DNA of 64,000 nucleotides from Marchantia polymorpha subsp. ruderalis (Eukaryota > Streptophyta > Marchantiopsida > Marchantiales > Marchantiaceae): NCBI GenBank assembly GCA_037833965.1, contig AP031357.1, positions 4,298,001-4,362,000 on the forward strand, read 5' to 3'. Shown piece after piece: positions 20,287-28,917 of the stretch. Numbering within the stretch: the first letter of the stretch is position 1; each line of letters begins with the position of its first letter. The notes under the pieces were generated by a model. The model was not told the DNA's origin. It saw only the letters and a list, made by a program, of their open reading frames with translations, and made no database searches. A program made the position numbers and the translations under genes.

Positions 20287-23200
20287 ATGACCTTCGACCG
20301 GGCGGCGGAGAGCGTCCCATTCTTGAATTCGCGATTCCAATCTCTTGTGCGCGCTGCGCGCGTCCATCTGCTGGCTGCTAAACATTCTCGACGTCGCCGC
20401 ACAGGGGATTTCTTGGTGATTGAGGGAGAAGTGAGTGCGCGTGATTTGGAATTGAGGGCGATTAGAGTTTGCCGAGAGAGAAAGGAGCTCGAGCAGTGCG
20501 GAAGTAGAATGAGCGGGCGAGCGAACTCCAGGAACGCAATGACGAGACCGGGCAGATTGCGGATGCTGCCGCTTCGCCTACCACAGAACGGGCTGCGCGC
20601 TTTCGAGGAGCGCTTAATAGCAAGAAAGCTCGATTTCTTGCTATGGGGATGGAACTACATCTGTGCGGATATGGTGCGCGAGTGGCTAGAGCCACAGGGA
20701 CCACCCTCGCGCGGATTGCGTCCGCATGTTGATCGGTGGACAGTCCAAGATTGGGCGCAGGCATTGGGAAGATGTGACGGCATGCCAGGGCATCTCCTCT
20801 TCGACAGTGAGAGCATCAAGGTGACCAAGCAGGAAGAGGCGCAATTTGTGGAGCTGTTCAAGACCGGGAGGTCTACCAAGAATGGGTACAGGACCCGTGA
20901 TTACAAGGATCGATTTCGCCGGACTCTGTCCGCGGCGCTGATGCAATTACTGCAGCCACACCGCGCCTGCTACATCACATTGTGGCAGGTCTCTTTTGTG
21001 GAGTGCGTCATCGAGGGAACTCCAATTCACTGGGCGAGCATCCTGCACCGGGTGATGCGACAGCACGCTTTTGAGGAGAAGGGGGGAACTCTAAACCATC
21101 TCTCTCCTTTCCTCATCAATTTTTATCGACAGCGGAATTGTTTGACAGCGGCGGAGCTTGAGCATTTTCCGCCGTTGTCCGTCGACCATCCCGGGAAGTA
21201 TGTGCGGGAGAATGAGGTCGACACTGATGCAGAGGAGTCACCGACCTCTACCCCATCAAGGCGGAGGGACGAAGGGAGAAACACTCCTGCAGCACGAGTG
21301 CCGCGGAAGCGGCGATGGAGAGAAGAGTCCGAAGAGGAGCAGCATCAAGAACCCTCTGCTCCCATTCGACCGCGGCCGTTGTACGAGTCATACAGCCGGC
21401 CGAAGCAGAAGGCACGCAGACTGGTGTTACCAGCCAACAGTGCGGACACGGCGACGATTGCGACGGAGAAAGGAAGTGCGTCGCCAGAGAAGCATGAGGA
21501 AGCGCGGACGACCGCAGGAGCAACGGACCACGCTGCAGCCTCGACGGGCGAGAGGCCGCCTACGGGCCAAGGGCCTCCGGAGTTACCACGTGCGTTGCGG
21601 ACAGGTGTTCCGTTTGCGCACAGACGAGACTCCGCGGACGGACGAGCCTCCGCGGACAAACAATCACAAGTGGACGTAGATCTACGCTTACGCGTGGGAA
21701 GGAGCAGTCCGCCTGTGCACAGGCGCTCGCCTGTGCACAGGTCGCCTGTGCACAGGTCACCTCCACACGTGCCGCCTGTGCACAGGCAGGAATCACCCCC
21801 GTTCCAACGTAGGAAGGGGAAGGAGCCGGCGGAAGAGCCGCCTACGAGACACCGGCCCTCGGGGCCAGACCCTCCGGCGCACCACGCGCCGCAATTTGCG
21901 CCTTCGGCGCCAAGGCCTTCGAGCCGAGGAGATACAAGCAGGGAGTGTGCGGAGGCCACACTATCGGCGGGTAATCCGCCGGTAGATGCGCCTTCGGCGG
22001 TAGGGCCTCAGGGCCAAGGGACATCGGGCGAGCGGCCCCCGGCCATGTCGCCTTTGGCGATGGACGTCCGCGGCGCTACGCCTGCGGCGGACAAGGCGCT
22101 GGCATTTGCGCCTGCGCACAGGCCAAGCACAGCCCCCGCGGACCGATCAAGGGAGCAGCAACAGACGGAGGAGCGGAGTGACTGTCCGCGGGATGAAATT
22201 TCGATGCGCGATGCGCAATCAAACCCCGCGCAGCCACCCTCCGCTCGATCGCCTTCAGCGGCGGGCGTCGGCGGCAGAGAGGACACGGTAGACGACCAAC
22301 AAGCGAGCGGCGGGGATGCCGCACGGGCACATTCGCCTACCGCCTTAGACATTTTGGCGAAGAGCATTGAGGCTGCAGCTGTGCCTTCGCAGGCAGCACA
22401 CGTCGACGACGTGCAGCCCCACTCGGGTCAGTCGCCGACGCAATCAATGGCGACTGAAATTCTCCACTCGGATGATGACGACGGAGGCTCCACCGAAGAA
22501 ATGTCAGGAGCAGGGGACACCGAGGAGGAGGAGGAGGAAATTGTTGGAGCGCCGGCGGCGGCGCTCTCTGAGCAGGTGATTCCGTTGCTGAGGTACTTGG
22601 ATCGCAAAGTCGATAAATACGCCGACCCACTTCAGCCGGGATCTTACATCGAGTTAGTGCGCAGGCGGACTCGCACTAAAGTCCACACCAGCAAGCTATT
22701 AGCTAGAGTGGACCAGGAGTTGAGGGAATTGAAGGAGAAGCATGAATGCTTGTGGGGTCAGTATAAACTTAATCAGAAATTCTACAAGTACTCCGAGAAG
22801 GTGAGGGATGGGAAACTGGAAGAGCTCACCAAGGAGCAGGTGAAGGTCACAGAAGCACTAATTTCTGAGCAGGCCCAGAATCGGATTTTGTCAGAGGAGC
22901 TCGTGCGACAGACGCGGTTGTTGGAACAGTGTCAGCTCGCACGGCAGGCGGATGAGGAGGTAATCCGCAGGCTACAGTCAGAGTGTGGCGAATTGAGGGC
23001 GCAACGTGCTGAGGCCGAATCGCAATTAGTGATAGTTGAAGAGGATCGCAGAAAGGAGGCAGATCGCACAAAGGTGGAGACGGCGAGGCGTGTCGCCCAC
23101 TGTCTCAAGGGCTACGCCCACTGGGAAGTGGCGGCGCAGGAGAAACTCACACTGCGTGAGTTTGAACTTCGCGCAGCCGGGTTGTTGTCAGGCGACAGTA

Positions 23201-23427
23201 GGAGTCGGCGGAAGGTAGCAAAGAAGCTCGATGCTTTTCTGTCGAAGGCGCAGGATACCATGTCCGTCCTCGAAGTGGAGGTGTCCGCGGCGTTGCAGCG
23301 ATTGGGACTGCGCAGTCGAGCGGAAGACTGGCAGGGTAGGGAGTTAGTGCGCGGCAGTCCGCCGCGCAGGAGACGTAGCACAGGTTCCGCGGAGTGTAGT
23401 GTAGCGTGGTCCCGTGCAGGCGTGTAG
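20287..23427 (+). CDS. U3-encoded coiled-coil protein, family A, open
   Basis: A frame of 1046 codons inside U3. The alternative start at 20539 (residue 85, context ACGCAATG) is shared by families A, B and E and gives about 962 residues. Layout: N-terminal domain about 94-305 (LDFLLWGWNYIC, WAQALGRC, GYRTRDYKDRF, LWQVSFVE, GGTLNHLSPFLINFY); PRKRRW at 339-344; a linker of about 390 residues rich in Pro/Ala/Ser/Arg with repeated SPVHR units coded by palindromes; an acidic patch (EEEEEE) near 750; VIPLLRYLDRK; a coiled coil about 795-945; and a conserved C-terminal block with YAHWEVAAQE, SRSRRKVAKKL and LGLRSRAEDWQGR. The N-terminal and C-terminal blocks clearly match the family B protein while the linker does not. 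Function unknown; no zinc knuckle, protease or polymerase motif is seen. Confidence 0.72.
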   Translation: MTFDRAAESVPFLNSRFQSLVRAARVHLLAAKHSRRRRTGDFLVIEGEVSARDLELRAIRVCRERKELEQCGSRMSGRANSRNAMTRPGRLRMLPLRLPQNGLRAFEERLIARKLDFLLWGWNYICADMVREWLEPQGPPSRGLRPHVDRWTVQDWAQALGRCDGMPGHLLFDSESIKVTKQEEAQFVELFKTGRSTKNGYRTRDYKDRFRRTLSAALMQLLQPHRACYITLWQVSFVECVIEGTPIHWASILHRVMRQHAFEEKGGTLNHLSPFLINFYRQRNCLTAAELEHFPPLSVDHPGKYVRENEVDTDAEESPTSTPSRRRDEGRNTPAARVPRKRRWREESEEEQHQEPSAPIRPRPLYESYSRPKQKARRLVLPANSADTATIATEKGSASPEKHEEARTTAGATDHAAASTGERPPTGQGPPELPRALRTGVPFAHRRDSADGRASADKQSQVDVDLRLRVGRSSPPVHRRSPVHRSPVHRSPPHVPPVHRQESPPFQRRKGKEPAEEPPTRHRPSGPDPPAHHAPQFAPSAPRPSSRGDTSRECAEATLSAGNPPVDAPSAVGPQGQGTSGERPPAMSPLAMDVRGATPAADKALAFAPAHRPSTAPADRSREQQQTEERSDCPRDEISMRDAQSNPAQPPSARSPSAAGVGGREDTVDDQQASGGDAARAHSPTALDILAKSIEAAAVPSQAAHVDDVQPHSGQSPTQSMATEILHSDDDDGGSTEEMSGAGDTEEEEEEIVGAPAAALSEQVIPLLRYLDRKVDKYADPLQPGSYIELVRRRTRTKVHTSKLLARVDQELRELKEKHECLWGQYKLNQKFYKYSEKVRDGKLEELTKEQVKVTEALISEQAQNRILSEELVRQTRLLEQCQLARQADEEVIRRLQSECGELRAQRAEAESQLVIVEEDRRKEADRTKVETARRVAHCLKGYAHWEVAAQEKLTLREFELRAAGLLSGDSRSRRKVAKKLDAFLSKAQDTMSVLEVEVSAALQRLGLRSRAEDWQGRELVRGSPPRRRRSTGSAECSVAWSRAGV

Positions 23428-23463
23428 CATAGTGCAGTGTAGTGTTAGGTAGGACTTAGAAGG

Positions 23464-23470
23464 TATAAAA
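23464..23470 (+). promoter_or_regulatory. TATA box of LTR A2
   Basis: TATAAAA lies 37 bases after the ORF stop and is followed by the CCAGGC/GCCTGG hairpin, as in A1. Confidence 0.65.
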
Positions 23471-24432
23471 TAGTTCCAGGCGTTTTGCCTGGGGTTCTTT
23501 CCCATCAGAAGTGCAGATTAGGAGCCCATTTCCTTTGCGTGTTTGTGTCCTTGAGTTCTGTCACCACGCACGAGGAGTTACAACTTAGCGTTCCGCATTT
23601 TGTAGCTGAAGGCCTTCGGCCGAATGTTCAGAGCTAGTACATTGGTTAGAGACTTGAGTAGTTCGGATCTGCACCTGCGGGTGACTGCCGATGCTTAGAG
23701 CCAGTGACTAGTTAGATACTTGAACAGTTTCGCCCCTACACCTTCGAGTGTTTCTTTCCGATTGTACTCCTTGGGATTTTTCCCCTGAATGCCAAAGTGA
23801 AGTTTTGCTACTTCGTGTAAGCCTTGGTTGTAAATTCAGGTTACGCTGCAGCAGGTGCCTTGGGGGTAACCCCTGTAGTATTTCTGGGAATGACAAGTGC
23901 CTGAGAATTCAAACTCTTCAATAGACTGTTGTTGTGTTACTGGAATGTTTCACATTGAGTCCTTCAGTGTGGACCTGTGTTCTCTGCGCGTTTCGTGAGT
24001 TGAGAGTGTTGTTCACCGCGTAGGAGTGACTTCGATCCGAAGTAGGCAGTCCAAACCGGGTTTCCTACACTAGCAACAAGCTAGTGGAAGTGTTGTAAAA
24101 GCCGGAGTTGGAAGTCACTGCCCGCAGCTTTGCCGAGTGTGCTCGCGAGAGACTTTTCCCCCCTGAAATCTTGAGTAGAGATCCTAACGGATCTCTGGGT
24201 TGTGTTTCTGTAGTTTCAGGTGTGTGTGTGTGTGTTACGCTGCACTGTGCGACCTCCGAGTGCGCTCCGAGTGGACACTTGTAGTATTTCTGGGAGTGAC
24301 AGTTGCCTGAGAATTCAAACTCCTCAATAGTCTGTTAAATGTGACACTTTGTACCCTGTGTGTTCCTCTGTCCCTGTGGGTTCGACCTTTCTACCACTAT
24401 ATTGCAGTTTTAGCCTTTAGTGGGTTATTACA

Positions 24433-24892
24433 GGGAGAGGTGACTGAGAGTTCCCCCTTCTCCTCGAATGTGTGCTGTCGCATCATTTTGTGCAGGATGC
24501 TCGCCCAGTGAACTGGAGCTCCCTCCAAGATGAGCTCCACAAAAGAAACCTGCCACAAGGTGATGTATGAGGTGCGGTGTGGCTGCAGCAATTGCAGCAG
24601 CGCTACCGCTAAAGTTCGGCAGAAGCGATCTTTGTAGTCGCGGGTCTTGTACCCATTCTTGGTAGACCTCTCCCGTTTGAACAATTCCACAAAGTGCGCC
24701 TTGTCCTGCTTCGACACCTTGACGCTCTCACTATCAAAGAAGAGGTACCCTTCGATGCCGGCGCACCTCCCCAATGCCTGCGCCCAATCTTGGACGGTCC
24801 ACCGATCGACATGCGGACGCAATCCGCGCGTAGGTGGTCGCTGTGGCTCTAGCCATTCGCGCACCATGTCCACACAAATGTAATTCCATCCC
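24433..24892 (-). mobile_element. F, piece of the U3 ORF (N-terminal domain)
   Basis: The minus strand encodes part of the conserved N-terminal domain (WNYICVDMVREWLEPQ, WAQALGRCAG, GYKTRDYKDRF). It is bounded by LTR A2 on one side and by the palindrome at 24893 on the other. It is an element fossil, not a gene. Confidence 0.78.
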
Positions 24893-24916
24893 TGTGAGCA
24901 CAAAATTGTGCTCACA
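24893..24916. repeat. Inverted repeat TGTGAGCACAA-AA-TTGTGCTCACA
   Basis: Eleven-base perfect arms with a two-base centre stand exactly where the F ORF sequence stops and unrelated sequence begins, so they mark the edge of the 2.3-kb inserted block. Confidence 0.85.
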
Positions 24917-25129
24917 TGTCTTTTTACCCTTATGAGAGTTAGAAGTTTGGATTTAAGCTCTTGCAAAATTATGCTTGGCGTTTTCTGGAAGTTTCTGCAA
25001 GATTAGGAGTTGGTGTGATGGTTAGGGGGCAAGAGGTGCGGAAGGAGGCCTTCGGGGCAAGGTCTTCGGCGAAGTGCCTTCGGTGAAGTCCCTTCGGGGA
25101 AAGGCCTTCAGCGAAGGAGTGAAACTCTC
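24917..25129. other. Unassigned sequence with CTTCGG hairpins
   Basis: An AT-richer start (to about 25020) is followed by a run of near-identical motifs of the form GGCCTTCGGGGCAA and GTGCCTTCGGTGAA. No gene is seen. Confidence 0.5.
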
Positions 25130-26135
25130 ATAACGTTTTCAATGTGTGACGCCTTGACTCAATTAGGGTCTTGTTGGAAAGAGCTCGCGACGCTCGTTCC
25201 AACGAGACCAAGAACTCTTGAAACGAATAACGCATCACCGAGTTAGGAGCGGCGGAAGTTTCTGATATGGAGGGCCTTCGGCGGCCTGCGCGTAGGCGGC
25301 CTGTGCACAGGCGGCCTGCGCGTAGGTGGCCAGTGCACAGGCAAACGCCTTCGGCGGAAGGGTAAAATCGACATAATGTTTTCAATTCTTAACGGTTTGC
25401 GTTGGTTAGGGTCTCGTTGAAAAGAGCTCGACACGCTCGTTCTAACGAGCCCAAGAACGCTTGGAACGGATGAGGAGTTAGGGAGTTATGACTATCGGAA
25501 AATAGGTAGACGTTCGCCTTCGGCGGAAGGAGTTCGCCTCCGGCGGGAATTCCGCCTACGCGGAAGGGAGATCAACTTTAGTCCGATGCGCGGACGGACG
25601 CCTTCAGCGGTTGCAGGCCTTCGGCGAAGCAGTAAAACTGGCATATCTTTTCAATTCTTAGCGGTTTGACTTGATTTGGGTCTCGTTGGAAAGAACTCAA
25701 CGAGCTGGTTCCAACGAGACCAAGATCTCTTGAAACGGATCAGTCATCAATGAGTTATGAGCGTCGAAAGCGGCTGTCATGGTTAGGCGTGAGGCCTTCG
25801 GCGTTAATAGTTAGAGGGGCCTTCGGCTTTAACATATAGAGGGGCCTTTGGCCCAAGGGCGGCTTGTGCACAGGCGGGCGGCCTGTGGATAGGCGGACGG
25901 CCTGTGCACAGGCGGACACCTGTAGATAGGCGGACGGCCTATGCACAGGCGGATGGCCTGTGGATAGGCGGACGCCTTCGGCGGAAGAGTAAAAACCGTC
26001 ATAACTTTTTCAATTCTTATCGGTTTGACTTAGTTAGGGGCTCGTTGGAAAGAACAAAACACGCTTGTTTCAACAAGCCCAAGAACGTTGCAAACGAATC
26101 AGGGATCCGTGAGTTATGGGCGTCGGGGTGACTGT
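25130..26135 (+). repeat. Array of four diverged U3 hairpin modules
   Basis: Four units (about 25130-25260, 25365-25500, 25630-25770, 25985-26130) each contain the sequence TTAGGGTCTCGTTGGAAAG, a 17-18 base loop and the complementary arm TTCCAACGAGACC, then AAGAACGCTTGGAACGGAT-like sequence and GAGTTATG. A single copy of the same module sits in the U3 leader of every LTR in the window (for example near 2285-2350, 8900-8980, 14820-14900). Units are separated by palindromic GC-rich spacers. Confidence 0.75.
25863..25985. repeat. Tandem palindromic repeat, about 19-bp period
   Basis: About six units of the form GGCCTGTGCACAGGCGGAC alternate with GGCCTGTGGATAGGCGGAC and end in CGCCTTCGGCGGA. A shorter run of the same type occurs at about 25275-25340. 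The units are the same palindromes that are scattered through the LTRs, here in tandem and outside any ORF. Confidence 0.8.
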
Positions 26136-26529
26136 TATAGATAGGCAAAGGTGTAGAAGAGTGTCTTCGGCGGGGGATGCCTTCGGCGGTGCGCGGAAGA
26201 CAATTTCGGACGGCGGATGTTGACGTGATCATAAAGAAAGACTGTACAGGTGTGGCAGCGGCGGGGCATGAAGTTGCACATGGGAGCCAAGCCGTTGCCC
26301 ATCATCGCGGGCTGTGAGTGACTTGGCCTTGAACGTTGGAGAGGAATTTTTGGCCTGGGGATAGAGATCGTGTGGTGTGCCATTGTGTGGTGACGCTGGT
26401 GGAATTGGTCGCTGGATAGAGTGTGGACGTGAGTGATTTTCGCAGGGAAGTGGTGAGGATTAGGAGGGGAGTGTGGAGTGTTCGAAGTAGGAAAAAGCAA
26501 CCTCTCGTGGGTGGAGAGGGTATCGTGGA
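26136..26529. other. Unassigned sequence
   Basis: Intermediate base composition, no recognisable gene or LTR sequence. It links the hairpin array to the minisatellite. Confidence 0.4.
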
Positions 26530-26940
26530 GTGAAATGAGATTGGGATCTGAGATTGAGGTGCGACACCTGTGAGTGGGATCCGAGATTGTAGTGTAATCT
26601 GTGAGTGGGATCCGAGATTGAAATGTAATTTGTGAGCTGGGATCCGAGATTGAAGTGTAATTTGTGAGCTGAAATCCGAGTGGAAGATCTGAGAGTGGGA
26701 TCTGAAATTGAAGTGTAAGATCCGAGAGTGGGATCTGAGATTGAAGTGTAATCTGTGAGTGGGAGCTGAAATCCGAGTGGAAGACCTGAGAATGGGAGCT
26801 GAGAGTGAAGCGAAATCTGAGACTGAAATCTGACAGTCGGGATCTGAAATTGAAACTGAAAAGGGAGAGTTGAATCTGAGAGAGGAATCTGGTGGGGTCT
26901 GAAGGTGGAAGCTGAGAAATCGACACTGAAATCCGAGTAG
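26530..26940. repeat. Minisatellite of GAGTGGGATCYGAGATTG-type units
   Basis: Roughly ten imperfect units of about 30-40 bases built from GTGGGATCTGAGATTG and GAAGTGTAATCTGTGA. The long minus-strand reading frame across it is a product of the repeat (SQIPLSDLT-like periods) and not a gene. Confidence 0.8.
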
Positions 26941-27185
26941 GAATTGGGAGTGGAACTCGGAGCTAGGATAGACCACAGCGGCTGTGGTATTGAGAAGTCA
27001 CCCAGAGTTGGGTTAGATCTTTATGTAACAAAGAGCTTGTCTGCTGCTCTTGTGGAGATAGCAGACAGCAAGTTATTATTTTTAGTTCTGGATAATTTGT
27101 CTGTGAGAGAGCAAGTGTTTATGATCTCATTGTCTTGAATACACATTGACCACATGGTTGAGATCAGAGAAGTTAGATTATGGGA
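26941..27185. other. Unassigned sequence with an 8-bp palindrome
   Basis: AT-richer sequence. ACCACAGC-G-GCTGTGGT at 26972-26988 is a perfect inverted repeat. The stretch could be an LTR or transposon fragment of another family, but nothing decisive is seen. Confidence 0.4.
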
Positions 27186-27234
27186 GCTCGAACCCCCACC
27201 TGGACTACAAACGCTGAAGGGTGGGGGTTCGAGC
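27186..27234. repeat. Perfect 15-bp inverted repeat at a junction
   Basis: GCTCGAACCCCCACC and GGTGGGGGTTCGAGC are separated by 19 bases. The right arm touches the point where the F 5' LTR sequence resumes, so this is the other edge of the 2.3-kb block. Confidence 0.85.
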
Positions 27235-28152
27235 GCGCGCTCAATTCTCTCTCAATCAACAAGTAATCCTCCGCGCGGCGATGTCTGGAATGTTTAACAG
27301 CTAGCAGGTGGACGCGCGCAGCTCGCACTAGAAAATGAAATCGCGAATTCAAGAATGAGGCGCTCTCCGTCTCCCGGTCGAAGGTCATGGTCGGCTCTTG
27401 GTCGTGAGGGTCGAATCACTTGATGGCCGCGCCGGCTCTACGCTAAAACGGTCTCCACTCTCAAGCGCGGCTTCACGCTCCGCCGACGCTGATTTAACTC
27501 ACACGCTCGAATTGGCAAATTTGAACTCCCTTCTGCGTAGGCAGAATCCCCGGCGGAATCTCCACCGGCGCGGAACTTCATCCGCCTGTGCGTAGGCGCT
27601 CGCCTACGCGTAGGCGAATTCCGTCCGCGCTGCTGCGCTGGCGCCGAAGGTGCGGCGGACATCGCGCCTACGTCAAACCCTATCTCGCCTACGCGTAGGC
27701 GGACTGCCTTCGTCCGCGCATAGGACAAACTTTCCTCGCCTACTCGTAGGCGGAAAGCTGAGTATCTTGCGACCTTCATAACTCCCGGAGTCCTCATCCG
27801 TTCGTGGCGTTCTTGGGCTCGTTAGAATCAGCGCGTCGAGCTCTTTTCAATGAGACCCTAACCAAGTCAAGGCGTTCGGGAATTAACCAAGTTCTGAAGG
27901 ATTCCTCTAGCGTCGAAGGCGGATTTTGCGCCTTGCGCTGAAGGGGTTATACCTTCAGAGCCCGCATGGAGGGTGGTGTCCGTCCCCGACGTTGCACCCC
28001 ACTCCTGGATTCTACGAGTTCTCTCGAGAATCTCTGCGATCTTCCGATTTCAGTTTGTTTTGATGCTCCGAAGGCTATTTACACTGCTGCCGCGGTACAG
28101 TTTTCCAAAAATGTTTTAATTCCCTCAAAAATACCAAAAGTGGGGTACTACA
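27235..28152 (-). mobile_element. F, 5' LTR piece: U3 leader and ORF start
   Basis: Read on the minus strand from 28152, this holds the LTR 5' end, U3 leader with the hairpin module and the CGCCTACGCGTAGGCG palindromes, and the beginning of the U3 ORF (MTFDRETESASFLNSRF at about 27388). It is closely similar to LTR E, into which F inserted. Confidence 0.82.
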
Positions 28153-28917
28153 GTTTGACGTTGGCGCGATGTCCGCCGCGAATGTCGCCTACGCGTAGGC
28201 GAGGAAATCTCTGCCCAAGCGGACGAGCGAAGCCCGCCTACGCACAGGCGCTTCGGCGTCGGCGGAAAATCCGCCTTCGGCCCTAGAAATGCGCCTTCGG
28301 GGTTAGAAATTGTACGGCGCCTTCCGCGCCAGCGCAGCAGCGCGGATGGGCGAGGAACCACCGGAGTAGTAAAATCCGTACGGACCGTACGGACTGTACA
28401 GACGGAACGGATGGATGCGCCTTCGGTCGGACGGAGTTACGGCGGCGAGAGCGCCGACGGAGAGACAAGAAATGGACAGACTGGACGGAGCCTGTTGACC
28501 GCGGTCAACGCCTTCGGCGCCAGCGCAGCAGCGCGGACGGAATTTGCCTACGTGTAGGCGAGCGCCTACGCACAGGCAGATGAAGTTCCGCGCCGGCGGA
28601 GATTCCGCCGGGGATTCCGCCTACGCAGAAGGGAGTTCAACTTTTGTCCGATGCGCGGACGATCGCCTTCGGCGGAGGGGGGATTGGCCGAAGAGTGGTA
28701 CGAACGAGTGTAGCGCGCAAGGCGAGAAATCCGCCTTTGGCGCTGCGCCCCCGTGTCCGCGGCGTAGTACGCTAGCGGAGTTCAAATTTGCCAATTCGAG
28801 CGTGTGAGTTAAATCGGCGTCGGCGGAGCGTGAAGCCGCGCGTGAGAGAGGAGACCGTTTTAGCGCGGAGCCGGCGAGGCCATCAAGTGATTCGACCCTC
28901 ACAAACGATAGCCGACC

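Larger units (their letters stand above)
19051..24432 (+). mobile_element. Giant LTR, family A (copy A2)
   Basis: A nearly full-length A LTR, closely similar to 1976-7354, ending GTGGGTTATTACA at 24432. Its 5' terminus is not preserved and no target duplication is visible, so it was rearranged after insertion. It lies in the minus-strand ORF of element F. It carries an open U3 ORF (20287-23427), a TATA box (23464-23470) and a full R/U5. Confidence 0.87.
15014..28152 (-). mobile_element. Element F, minus strand, composite of two LTR pieces, duplication GTTTG
   Basis: The left end is TGTAATAACCCAC at 15014 and the right end is GTGGGGTACTACA at 28152, with GTTTG at 15009-15013 and 28153-28157. 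Between them are a 3' LTR piece (15014-18850) and a 5' LTR piece (27235-28152 with more ORF sequence at 24433-24892), each with its own start of the U3 ORF. F is therefore the relic of an element with two LTRs whose internal region is gone, later filled with an A LTR and a 2.3-kb repeat block. It is thoroughly broken. Confidence 0.75.

Noticed and set aside
24893-24916. Resemblance of the palindrome to a bacterial lac-type operator
   Set aside because: Nothing else in the window is bacterial; the likeness is to a short generic palindrome at a junction.
25863-25985. CRISPR-like regular repeats
   Set aside because: Units are adjacent with no unique spacers, and the setting is a plant nuclear genome.
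26135-26926. Minus-strand frame of 263 codons rich in SQIPLSD
   Set aside because: It is the translation of the minisatellite.
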